From NCBI GenBank assembly GCA_006384855.1, contig VCJN01003568.1:124001-188000 (forward strand): a DNA stretch of 64,000 bases, given 5' to 3'. The position numbers and the translations under genes were made by a program. How positions within the stretch are numbered: the stretch's first letter is position 1; every line of letters starts with the position of its first letter. Source of the stretch: Tetraselmis striata. Taxonomy: Eukaryota; Chlorophyta; Chlorodendrophyceae; Chlorodendrales; Chlorodendraceae. Under the pieces are notes generated by a model that ran no database searches, was not told the origin of the DNA, and worked only from the letters and a program-made list of their open reading frames with translations. Shown piece after piece: positions 11,638-21,800 of the stretch.

Positions 11638-12815
11638 ATGAAGTGCCAGAGTCATGCGCAAGCATGTGACCTATGTGGCAATCAGCGACTATACGTATGC
11701 TCGCGGGGTCATTTTGTTTTTGCAACTCATTAGTGTATATATTGACACGCAATAAGAAAATCAATCAAGCCAATGTTCCGCCAATGCGCAATTTCAATGC
11801 TGCGCCAGCATGTCAAAGTCCGAAGTGGCCGCGCCGCAAAAATGACTATCCAAGCGCTCAGGCAGTGCGACAATTGGGCAGTGCCATCTATACATACAGC
11901 ATGGCAGCAGCGCGCAATGCCGCCCCTGCCCCCTGCACGGATTCCCCCGCCCGGCGGACGCGCGGTGGTGGCATATCGTATCACAACCAAACGACAAGCC
12001 GTCCACAGCAGCGACTAATGGACTCGGCTGCCGCCCTGAGCACTCGCCCCCCGCAGCGTCTCCAGCAACAATCCCACCGCCACCGAGGGCGGGACGCAAT
12101 TGCGAATATTAACGATATATATCAGTTGTCACGCCAATAAAAAGAGAGAAGTTGGAGCGGGCTCTAGCCCACAGGTCTACCCATTTATATAGGGTTGTTT
12201 ATTACAAGGGGCTTTATTATAAGGGGTTTTGTTTATATAGGAGTCGTTAAGGCATAACAACATAACTGGCTGGTTGCTTACTGTGCATTATGCCTGTGCG
12301 TTATGACATGGATGACGCCCTTCGCATACACGTGGACGTCAGGGACTGTGCGGTGGTTAGGATCGACTAGCTAGGGCGAACGTAGGGCTAGCTGAGGGAG
12401 CACACCTTCTTCTTGAGTGGGGGTCACTAGCCTCGCGCGATGCAGCTACACTGGTAGAGGCATCATCGGTGTAGGCGCGTTACGAATCGTCGGCAGCAGC
12501 GTTAGCCCGTAGTATGACCGACACCTGGGCAGGCATATATGTCCAGCATCTCATGCGTCGAACATTATGATACAAATACGCACCCGAGTATTTCCCACTG
12601 CCCGGCGGATTCACGCCAAAACTGCGCAAGGGGTGTCACTGTTGCCAGTCCTTGTCCCGGGTGCGAAATAAAAAAGGACGAGATTCTGAGCGCGCGGAGT
12701 GAGCAATACGCGTGCGACGCGCGCGGATCACGCAAACATGCCGACGTGACTAGCATGTACCGGGGTACCGGTAGCGACTACAACGACGCCGCGCGACGAT
12801 GTTGGACTGGGATGC

Positions 12816-13022
12816 TGTGAGGATATATCCTATACCCTCACTAACCCTAATCAACAGTAGCACACATTAAGGCGCGTAGCGCCAGGCGCGTAGGCGCGTC
12901 GGCCAACCGGCGCCAGCTGATATATCAGCACGGCGCCCTGCCGGAACTGTAATCAGACAATACTCACCCTCACAACCTCGGAGTAGCACAGACTCTCGCC
13001 ACCATAAGCGCATCCCCTCACA
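12816..13022 (+). repeat. 5' LTR
   Basis: Starts TGTGAGG, ends CCTCACA and contains the palindromic TGATATATCA. It is nearly identical to 17934-18116; the main difference is a duplicated 'ggcgcgtag' segment and small indels near the 3' third. Confidence 0.9.
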
Positions 13023-13024
13023 TT

Positions 13025-13037
13025 TGGTGCTTCTACC
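13025..13037 (+). other. Candidate tRNA primer-binding site
   Basis: TGGTGCTTCTACC starts two bases after the 5' LTR. The leading TGG is complementary to a tRNA CCA end. I cannot name the tRNA. Confidence 0.5.
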
Positions 13038-13139
13038 TACTCGATCGCTCCCTCGCGAGCTTTCATCAACTATACCATACGCGCCTGTAGCGTAGCCACG
13101 GCGGGCGCAGGCAATTACCCCGCCGGAAGACTGTAACGG

Positions 13140-14175
13140 GCTTTTCCGAAAGCCATCGATTCAGAACGATCCTGCCAAGAGGCAGTATCGGACAGTCGAA
13201 ACTTCTCGACGACTGAATCCACTACCATAACTCCGCTCTTTCTATCAGCGGAAGCTTATCATATACCCGCCACACGAACTTGGCGCTACCATCAACTTTA
13301 TTTTCTCGCCCGGAGCATGGACGAGATTACCGGGGCGCTACGCTACCTGCAGCACCGCCGTCTCGTAAAATACTCTGCCGAAAGGCAGCACCATATATTC
13401 GAACCCTCTCGACTACTGAGTCGGAAACACCGTAATACCATAATAACATAACTCCGCCCTCTCAGAAGGCGGAAGCATACCATATGCGCCTGTGCGGTAG
13501 CCACCGCGGGCGCCGGCGATTACCCCGCCGCAAACCATAGTCGGCAGTTTTCCTGCCGTATGCCGTTTCAAAAAAAAAAAAAAAAACACCATGCCAAGGG
13601 GCGGCACCATATTCTCAAACCTTCTCGGCCACCGAGTCGAGTGAAACATAACTCCGCTCTTTCATAAGGCGGAAGCATACTATATTCTGCGCCACCTCGG
13701 CGCTACTTTTTCACCCGGAGCTTGGGGATTACCGGGCCGCGACGCTACCTGAGAAATTCGGAGCGTCGTGGAAAAAAAATACTATAACATGCCAACAAGG
13801 CAGCACTATACACCAGAACCCGCTCGACCACTGAGTCGAGCTTATCGTAACTCCGCCTTGTCTTGAGGCGAATGCATACAATATCCCTCTGCGCTACCTT
13901 CTCACTTGGAGCGCTACACCCATGATACTCGCGCTTGTCGTGGGGCAACTGCGGGTGTCGGCAATTACCCCGCCGAAAAACTATAAGAGGCTTTTCCAGA
14001 AGCCACCCTGCCAAAAGGCAGTACTATACAGTCGAACATTCTCGACTATGGAATCGAACGAATCATAACTCCGCCCTTTCATAAGGCGGAAGCATACTAT
14101 ATTCTGCGCCACCTCGGCGCTACTTTCTCGCCCGGAGTTTGGACATTACCGGGACGCGCGACGCTGCCTGTAGAA
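13140..14175 (+). repeat. Five-unit hairpin array in retroelement leader
   Basis: A motif of the form 'taactccgccctttcataaggcgga' (self-complementary ccgcc/ggcgg) recurs at about 13248, 13472, 13669, 13867 and 14087, spaced 197-224 bp. Each unit also has a 'ctcgac..ctgagtcgag'-type palindrome and a 'cgcccggag' block. It lies between the PBS and gag, where packaging signals sit in other retroelements. It has no long coding frame. Confidence 0.75.
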
Positions 14176-14507
14176 CTCGGAGCGTCATTATTCTTTTTTT
14201 GTATGAATCGAATTGAGGTAAGCAGCCTATTAGGTAAGCCACTTCCACTCCAACCTTACCTTATCTTTTTTCCCCAAAACTATGAATAACATAACAACCA
14301 TCGAACGTCAGCATATCATTGTCGGAACCATACATCACTGTTGCGTCGCTTACGATATTCAAACCATATTGAGCCCGAAGAGGCCTGTGACGATATTCCA
14401 AACCATATTGAGCCCGAAGAGGCCTGAAATCAAACCATATCCAGCAGGTTGAATCCTGACTGTAATGACTATATTTCGAACAATATCGCCGCCTCAATGG
14501 CAGCTGC

Positions 14508-14741
14508 GGACGAAACGATAATCAGTCGCCCAATGGGGTCGACAACGATATCTCCTCAATGAATGAGGACAAACCATAACTTGCAGGACGAAACGATAAT
14601 CAGTCGCCCAATGGGGTCGACAACGATATCTCCTCAATGAATGAGGACAAACCATAACTTGCAGGACGAAACGATAATCAGTCGCCCAATGGGATCGACA
14701 ACGATATCTCCTCAATGAATGTGAGGACAAACTATAACTGG
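14508..14741 (+). repeat. Three-copy 78-bp tandem repeat
   Basis: Units start at 14508, 14586 and 14664 with 'ggacgaaacgataatcag'. The period is 78 bp (26 codons), so the frame stays open through it on the minus strand by chance. A shorter duplicated block ('gagcccgaagaggcctg') precedes it at about 14370-14425. Confidence 0.85.
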
Positions 14742-15012
14742 AAAGATGTTGTTGACATTGTAAATGATATGCCACCTCACAATACGAATGATACAATATA
14801 CATGATAATCTAGGCCAAACTGAGGGTCACTCTGGCGAACACATGTTGCCAAAAGGAGAGGAAGAGATAACATCACAACCTCTCCATGATCACCATAATA
14901 ATCCAATTCTAAGTGAGGCACAGCCTCGCCTGAACATATGAACATCTTTCCAACATATCTCAGAGCAAAGCCATGAGAGCTATGACTCTGATGCTAATCA
15001 TAAAAGATATTC

Positions 15013-16102
15013 ATGACCTATTACGATATGCTGCGCGAAGATGGTGACTATATCCAAAATATGATACTGGGTTTTCAATCCAGTGAGTCAAGGAATACTA
15101 TAAGTAACATGCGCCAAGCATGCGGTCTGATTCTTCCCTTCATGGATGCAGACCTGGTACCATATCAAGACATGGCAATGAACATACACTATAACCAAGG
15201 CTGGAATGCAAGCCTGATGGACAATCTGGCTGACTTTGTCGGCAGATGGTCTAACAATATCATAGAACATAACCATATCACGCACAGGCCTGCTGGAGCA
15301 GAAGACCCGCAGCAGCGACTCTTGCTGCAAATACAATATATTGACACTGTGCTTACACGGGCTACACCAAAGCGAGCCAGCTCAGCCCTCATACTGTTTC
15401 CAGCAGCTTATGTTCATCAGAATCCTATGCTAACATATTGCAAGATATTCCGGATGGCGCACAAGACTGGATCCAAACCGGAATGGGTCCTTGAGTATGT
15501 TAACCATATGGCCCCTGCGCTTGAGGCGTGGCGGCAGAGATACAATAAGAAAGTACGTGAGCACTTCAAAGACTGTGCTAACACCTTCCCAACACATACC
15601 TTATCCCAACAGACAGTTTGCAGACCAACCGTTGGGTCTGCTAATATACTCTGCCATCAGAACCATAATGACCAAAGCAGCGCAGCAACGGCACAATCCA
15701 AGTGCCTATGATATGGGTGCAAAACCTGCAGGTTATGACCCACACTTGCAGCATGAACCATATGCTGGCCAATCAGACCATAGGGCAGACAAGCGCCCAT
15801 CATATCCTGCAGCAGAACAGACCAGGCGGAAGTCGCCTAGGCGTGAAACCTCGCCACCGGTGAGTGAACGGCCTGCACCGCAACAACTATATGCAACTGT
15901 AGCTGCTAGCCAGCCAACGCTGCAACTTAAACTGACCCCGCTGGCAGGGCAGGAGAAGTTGCATGCCAATCACCATAGCCCTCTGTACCTGACTGAGGTC
16001 ATGCAGTTTTTGGACAGAGTGGGCCCTACAGTAACAGAAACATGTCAGCAGAAAACATGCTGGCTGGTCCCAAATTATATCACCATATATGAACAATATT
16101 AA
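15013..16102 (+). pseudogene. gag-like ORF of the LTR element (frameshifted)
   Basis: A 232-codon frame from 15013 to 15711 continues in a second frame (15491-16102), implying at least one frameshift. The first part has the helical, Gln/Asn-rich character of a capsid region ('LADFVGRWSNNIIEHNH'). The second part is basic and Pro-rich ('RRKSPRRETSPPVSERP') like a nucleocapsid tail, but I see no CCHC knuckle. Assignment as gag rests mainly on position between leader and pol remnants. Confidence 0.5.
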
Positions 16103-17411
16103 TATTGTACATAAAAAGGGATCTCAAAATATGGCAGATGCACTCAACATATTTCCAGATCTAACAGATCTGAAGGCATCGTTAGATGCATACTATATGC
16201 CAGACCTTTGAGAAGGATCTGGAGCACATCACTGAATGGCTCAATCTTGCCACTGTCTCAGTGCAGTTGGACAAACAATTCCTCAACCATATCAAACTAA
16301 AATATATGCAGGATCCAAAACTGAACAAGGAGAAACTATCTCCTGGAGTACGATATGATTACCATACTGAACTTTATATGATACTATATATTCATGCTGA
16401 TGATGAACTCAAAAAGAGCATCATCAAAGAACACCATAATTACCATACTGATCTGAACCATATCATCAAAGAACACCATAATTACCATACTGATCTGAGC
16501 CATGATGATGATGATGAACTCAAAAAGAGCATCATCAAAGAACATCACGATATTAAGACGGCTGGCCATAACGGTATACTCAGGACTGAGAACCTGATCA
16601 AAAGAATTTTTTGCTGGCCGCACATGCACCAAAACATAAAATCATATATTCGAAACTGTAAAGTCTGCAAGCTGACAAAACAGCATACGCAGGCCCCAGC
16701 AGCGGCTTCACAGCCACTGCCAACACCAACTGTACCATGGGAATATTTCAGTCTTGACTCTATCACAAATTTACCATCAGTGGATGGTTATGACTGTATT
16801 GCCACTTTGTGGATTTGTTCACAAAACATGCACACTTTATACCATGCCAGAAAGCCATCTCGGCTCCTGAACTGGCACAACTGTACAACAAAAATTTATA
16901 CGAACTCCATGGTCTCAGTACCTGTATGATAGGAGACAGAGATGTCAAATATACATCATCATCCTTCCAAGAACTGTTCAAACAGCTTGGCACAACTTTA
17001 AACCTCAGTACTGCTTACCATCCGCAGACTGTTGGTCAGACTGAAATATTGAATAAGATAATTGAGCAGTTGCTGCGAGCATTCTGCTACAATAACCAGC
17101 AGGATTGGGTCAACTACCTTTCCCTTGCTGAGTTCAATTACAATAATACAGAATCGTCAGCCACAAAATTTACTCCATTCCAGGCAGTATATGGCTTCCA
17201 TCCTCGGTTGCCAATCGATATTGTAAATCCCAAAACTGGAGTGAGAGAAACTACCATAGACATTCTGTCAAAAACACAGGATATACACAATTTGGTGCAT
17301 GAAAATATCATAATTGCCAATGAATACCAAAGGCATTACCATAACAAAAACAATAAACAACCGATGACTTTTCAGATCGGTCACAACATAATGATAAAAC
17401 TGACGATATGA
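16095..17411 (+). pseudogene. RNase H remnant plus integrase of the LTR element
   Basis: 16095-16211 encodes the end of a gypsy RNase H domain ('VHKKGSQNMADALN', compare the usual GxxNxxADALSR) and then a stop. 16186-16929 gives the integrase HHCC finger ('HNGILRT...CKVCKLTKQH') and the start of the DDE core ('YFSLDSITNLP', first Asp). A frameshift near 16810 moves the core to 16809-17411 ('GDRDVKYTSSSF' second Asp; 'TVGQTEILNK' Glu). A 60-bp segment encoding the 'IIKEHHNYHTDL' motif is duplicated at about 16420-16500. Not functional as it stands. Confidence 0.85.
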
Positions 17412-17888
17412 TCATAAGAGGACAGAAGTGTCCTAAGCTCAAACAACGATATGTAGGACCATATGAGGTCATCGAACAGGTGAATCCTCAGGCCTACAAA
17501 ATACTATTACCACCTGAGCTTGAGTGCCACCCAGTGTTTCATGTCTCAAAGCTGAGACTCTGGGATACTATATCTGCGCAAACAGACATTCCTGATGCCT
17601 TGATTGGCAGGCAGACGCGCAGAACTGATGACCCAATCATTGCGGACATCACCGACTGTAAATTGGCACTATACCCCAGACTATATGCGAAGGGCAAAGC
17701 CTTACTTGCTGTTCAAAGTAAGGTTCCATAATTTTCCAGCAACTGGAGATGACTGGATGCCCTATGAAACAATGCGGTATTCACCGCTGATGCAGCAATA
17801 TATGCTGTCAAAACGATACAAACATATCTCGACCTCACCAGCATACCTTGCTGCTAAGGCGAGCCACCCGCAAAGGTTTCCACCGTGA
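17408..17888 (+). pseudogene. Integrase C terminus and chromodomain
   Basis: 17408-17731 encodes the conserved 'LKQRYVGPYEVIEQV' and 'HPVFHVSKLR' motifs that follow gypsy integrases. A +1 shift near 17690 continues as 'YLLFKVRFHNF...DDWMPYETM', a chromodomain-like sequence ending at 17888. Chromodomains steer insertion to particular chromatin. The frameshift shows decay. Confidence 0.75.
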
Positions 17889-17933
17889 ATCTGCTGGCTC
17901 AGATTCATCAGAGCGGGGTGGAATGTGAGGATA

Positions 17934-18116
17934 TATCCTATACCCTCACTAACCCTAATCAACAGTAGCACACATTAAGGCGCGTAGGCGCGTCGGCCAA
18001 CCGGCGCCAGCTGATATATCAGCACGGCGCCCCGCCGGAACTGTAACAATACTACTCTCACCCTCACAACCTCGGAGTAGCACAGACTCTCGCCACCATA
18101 AGCGCATCCCCTCACA
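17934..18116 (+). repeat. 3' LTR
   Basis: Starts TGTGAGG, ends CCTCACA and is preceded by a purine-rich tract. Small indels relative to the 5' LTR indicate an old insertion or a recombined pair. Confidence 0.9.
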
Positions 18117-18890
18117 GTGCGTGGTAACTGCTTTAAAATTACATGCTGAGCTAGCTGCAGAAGGCGATATCAGAAAATCACCAGCAGATGAGAATAAGCA
18201 GCAGGAGCGACTAGCGACTATGTAATACAGTAGATGAATTTTTGCATAGATTAAGGCGGCGGCCAACCAGTAATCCTTAAGCGGCAGGTAGCTGCATTCC
18301 ATAAGCCCCCAGCTAAACTTCTACGAGTACCTGCGCGCAACCCCCCGGCGGAAGGAGTTAATATATAAACTAATATATATATGATTATCGCCGTCTGATG
18401 CTGCTAGCTCATGTTATTTATATATTTATTTATACTGTTATACAGATTTTAAATACACAGTCGATGTAGAGGACCGTTCTGATTGCCTTTTATTTTGGTG
18501 ATTTCCGATATCGCTGCTAGCTCGTGTAATTGTAAATACACAGGCAGGTACCGGTAGTACAATATCTACAGGCAATAAGTAAATAACTTCGACCTGCTGG
18601 AAGCGCCTGCGGGTAGCAGGCGCGCGCTAATTCGCGATGGGCCAGCATCGTGGCGCGCCCGTACTGGCGGCGGGCCCGCCCGGGCAGGCCAGCAGAGACG
18701 ATGGCCAGCTGCTGGCGGTGGCCAGTTCAGCGAGAGATCAATACGCACGCGGACGACGATAACTGCAATTGACGAGCCCGGCGTCTTCCAATACGACAGC
18801 CCGCCATCTCTGCGTCCGCCACGGCATCTTCCTGTCTCGAGCACCTCCTAAGCACGCTCCTTCTCTCCGCCAGCCGTGCACAGCAGCACG
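18117..18890. other. Upstream region of the aldo/keto reductase gene
   Basis: Between the LTR element and the reductase start. The first 450 bp are AT-rich (TATATAT stretches at 18360-18430) and probably old repeat sequence. The GC-rich last 250 bp presumably contain promoter and 5' UTR. No coding exon was recognised. Confidence 0.4.
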
Positions 18891-21800
18891 ATGGTGTCTG
18901 CGACGTTCGCAACGTGCGGCGCGACGAGCGCCGGGCGAGGGGTGGTCGCCGCCCCGCCGCGATCGTTGGCGCGCCGCGCGGTCAGCCGCCGAGGCAGCGT
19001 GGCGGCGCGCATCGCCCGGGTGAAGCTGGGCGAAAGCGGCATCGATGTCCCAGGTGCATCTTCGTCCTGCTACTTCCCAGCCCCGTCAGCTGAGACTTCG
19101 ATAACCCGCCTGTCCGCGGTTCTGCGCTCACCCCGGCTGCACTGTCGCTGGCCGCAAGGTGTCGGCGACTTACTGTTAACGAGATTGCCGCTGCCTGGGC
19201 GGCTTGGCAGAAATTTGCCTGGGAACCATGACCTGGGGGGTGCAGAACACGGAGGCGGAGGCGCACGAGCAGCTTGGCTACGCGCTCGACCAGGGCATCA
19301 ACTTCCTGGACACCGCGGAGGTGCGCTGCCCCAGCCCCCGACCCGGTCTTCTTTGTATTTACATTTAGGTTATTAAATTAGGTTCTTTATAAATCGGAAC
19401 TGCTGATGGCCTGAAACCGTCTGGGGTAGGAATTTGCGGGTGGAGGATGGGTGGGTGGGTGGGTGTTGGGGGGGGGGGGGGGGGAGATGATTTTTCGCGC
19501 TCCAATGTGCCCCCCCCGCGTAGATCTACCCCGTGCCTCCCTCGGCCGAGAAGGCGGGCACCACGGACCGGTACATCTCTACCTGGCTGAAGGAGCAGAA
19601 GCGGGAGGACATCACCCTTGCCACTAAGGTAGGACCCCCGCCCCCCCCCCCCCCCGGCCCAGGCCCCTTCCGCGCCCTATATCCAGTCCCCACTGCAAGG
19701 GTCTCAAACTCGCGCTGTGCCCTGTTCACCCTGCCCCAGGTTGCCGGCGCCAATGAGAACATCAAGTACCTAAGGTGTGGGCGCCCACTGCGTTGATGCA
19801 TGCGGGGCGGTGCGGGGATGCCAGTGGCCAGCAGACCTCTGCCGGGCGAGCTCACCCGGCTGCCGGCTGCTGACCCGCTTCCCTCCTGACGGCTGGCCGG
19901 GCGCGCAGGGACGACGGCTCGTCCTCCCGGCTCACGAAGGGGCAGATCATGGAGAGCGTGGACAAGAGCCTGGCGCGGCTGGGCACCGACTACATCGATC
20001 TGCTGCAGCTGCACTGGTATGGGGGGGCACAAGGGAGCTCAGGGCGAGCGGCAAGTGGCGGGTGGAGGGCACAGGGTGCCCACAACGTTTTCCGGTCGGG
20101 TTTGCAGGTCCATAACTAATTACCTGTTTGCACCATCGTGTCGAGATATACCTGCGGTTTCCGTTGTGTATTCTGATAGATTAGATGCATATAATTGTTT
20201 TCTCTTGGTGCAGGATTTTTTTTGGGGGGAGGGGGGTAAACACAAAGTAATATATCGCAGACGCAAAGTAAGGTTACGGTATCATGCACTGCTGCAAAGC
20301 CGTTGCCCTGCAACCGCTGGGGCTAATTCCCCTCCCCCCCCCGGCCTCCCTGCGGAACAGGCCGGACCGCTATGTGCCCCTCTTTGGCAGCGGGTCCTTC
20401 GATCTCGAGAAGATGCGCGACGCGGAGCCGTTTGAGAGCCAGCTTTCCGCTTTGAAGGAGCTGGTGGACAGCGGGAAGGTGCGGTAACGCGTTCCTGGCG
20501 TGCTCCACTGCCCTGGGCTTGTGTGTGAGAGGGGGGGGGGGTGTTCTAGCACAACATGTCCATGAGATGGAGACTAAAGGGCCTACTCCTCTCCCCATGC
20601 TAGGTGCGGCACATCGGCGTGTCCAACGAGACCTCCTTTGGCGTCATGCGCTTCTGTCAGCTGGCAGAGGCCATGGGGCTGCCCAAGATTGTGTCCATTC
20701 AGGTGCCTCTCCCCGTTGGCCTCCCCTGGGCGCAGCCCCTCCCCCCCTGGGGGGGCCTTCCTGTCAGCCCCGCACCCGGCATCCCTCCCCCCCCCCCCCC
20801 CCCCCCTGTCCCCGCCAAGGCTGCCCCTAAGCGCGCGGTGCTGTGTTGCCACCGTCCGCAGAACGCCTACTCCCTGCTCGTGCGGGTGCCCTTCGAGACC
20901 GACCTCGCGGAGGTGGGCTGCGACATAGCCGACACTCACCACACCACCACGCAAGCCGGCCCTGGTCCGCATTCCGTCCCTAATGATCCCAACCTGACGC
21001 CCCTCCCCGGCCTCCTACATGCGTGCCGCAGACCTGCGCCCCGCCCAACTGCAATGTCGGCCTGCTGGCGTACTCTCCGCTGGCCGGTGGCGCGCTCAGC
21101 GGGAAGTACATCAACGCCTCGCCCGAGGGCGCTCGCTTCAACCTGTTTCCCGGTGCCCCCCCCCCCCCCCCCCCCCCCCCACTCTCGCGAACCTAGGTCG
21201 CCCTACCCAGTCTTTGGCCCTGTCTCCCGCTACTTCACCCCGTAACACAAATTTAATACAATTTGATTTCATTAACTCTGTCGTCCTGCCTATACCGGTA
21301 CTCTATCCGTACAGGTACTCGCACTCGCGTAAAAGAAGTTTAAGAGGCATATCATACGGACATCGCGTCATCAGATAATCCTGTCATCGGATAAATACTC
21401 GCACCGGAGCGTGCCACGTCGTAACTGATGACATGCCCCGCGCCGCTATCTGATGACAGACCCGCGTGTATACTGTACACGGGGGCATTTCCAAATGGAA
21501 ATGCCCCCGTGTACAGTATACACGCGTCATCAGATAGCGGCCTCGGCCAGCCCATTTTCAAAACATTTTCGCCCAGTCTACCTACCTGCCCGGCACCCGC
21601 CGACGCCATGGCAGGCTCCACCGAGCAATCTCCGCAACGGACAGCCAGGCGGGGCGAACCCACATGGGAGACCCGCCCTCCCCGCACTATGGGGGGTCAT
21701 GTTTCCCCTGGGTTCACGGTTTCGCCGCGGGAGCTACGCGCGAAGGCCCGTGCACTGGCGGGGCGCAGCGGCTGCAGCCATGGCGCCTCGCCCGCCGCCA

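Larger units (their letters stand above)
8626..12815. other. Long intergenic region without recognised genes
   Basis: About 4.2 kb of lower-GC sequence between the small-protein gene and the LTR element. Only short chance frames are present and none shows the codon bias of neighbouring genes. It contains two (AC)n microsatellites (listed separately) and AT-rich stretches around 10340-10560. I see no RNA gene. Confidence 0.45.
12816..18116 (+). mobile_element. Ty3/gypsy-type LTR retrotransposon, internally deleted
   Basis: Both ends carry an LTR that begins TGTGAGG and ends CCTCACA (207 and 183 bp). A primer-binding-site candidate starts two bases after the 5' LTR, and a purine-rich GAGCGGGGTGGAA stretch precedes the 3' LTR. 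The internal order is a hairpin-rich leader, gag-like ORF, a remnant of the RNase H C terminus, integrase (zinc finger and DDE core) and a chromodomain, which is gypsy order. Protease, reverse transcriptase and most of RNase H are absent, since only about 0.4 kb separates gag from the RNase H remnant. Frameshifts break integrase and chromodomain. Flanking bases (atgc / gtgc) give at best a 4-bp imperfect target duplication. The copy appears non-autonomous. Confidence 0.85.

Noticed and set aside
12816..18116. Possible CRISPR-like reading of the regular repeats in the LTR element leader
   Set aside because: Units are ~200-225 bp, diverged and hairpin-forming, with no short spacers or cas genes; the context is a eukaryotic retroelement.
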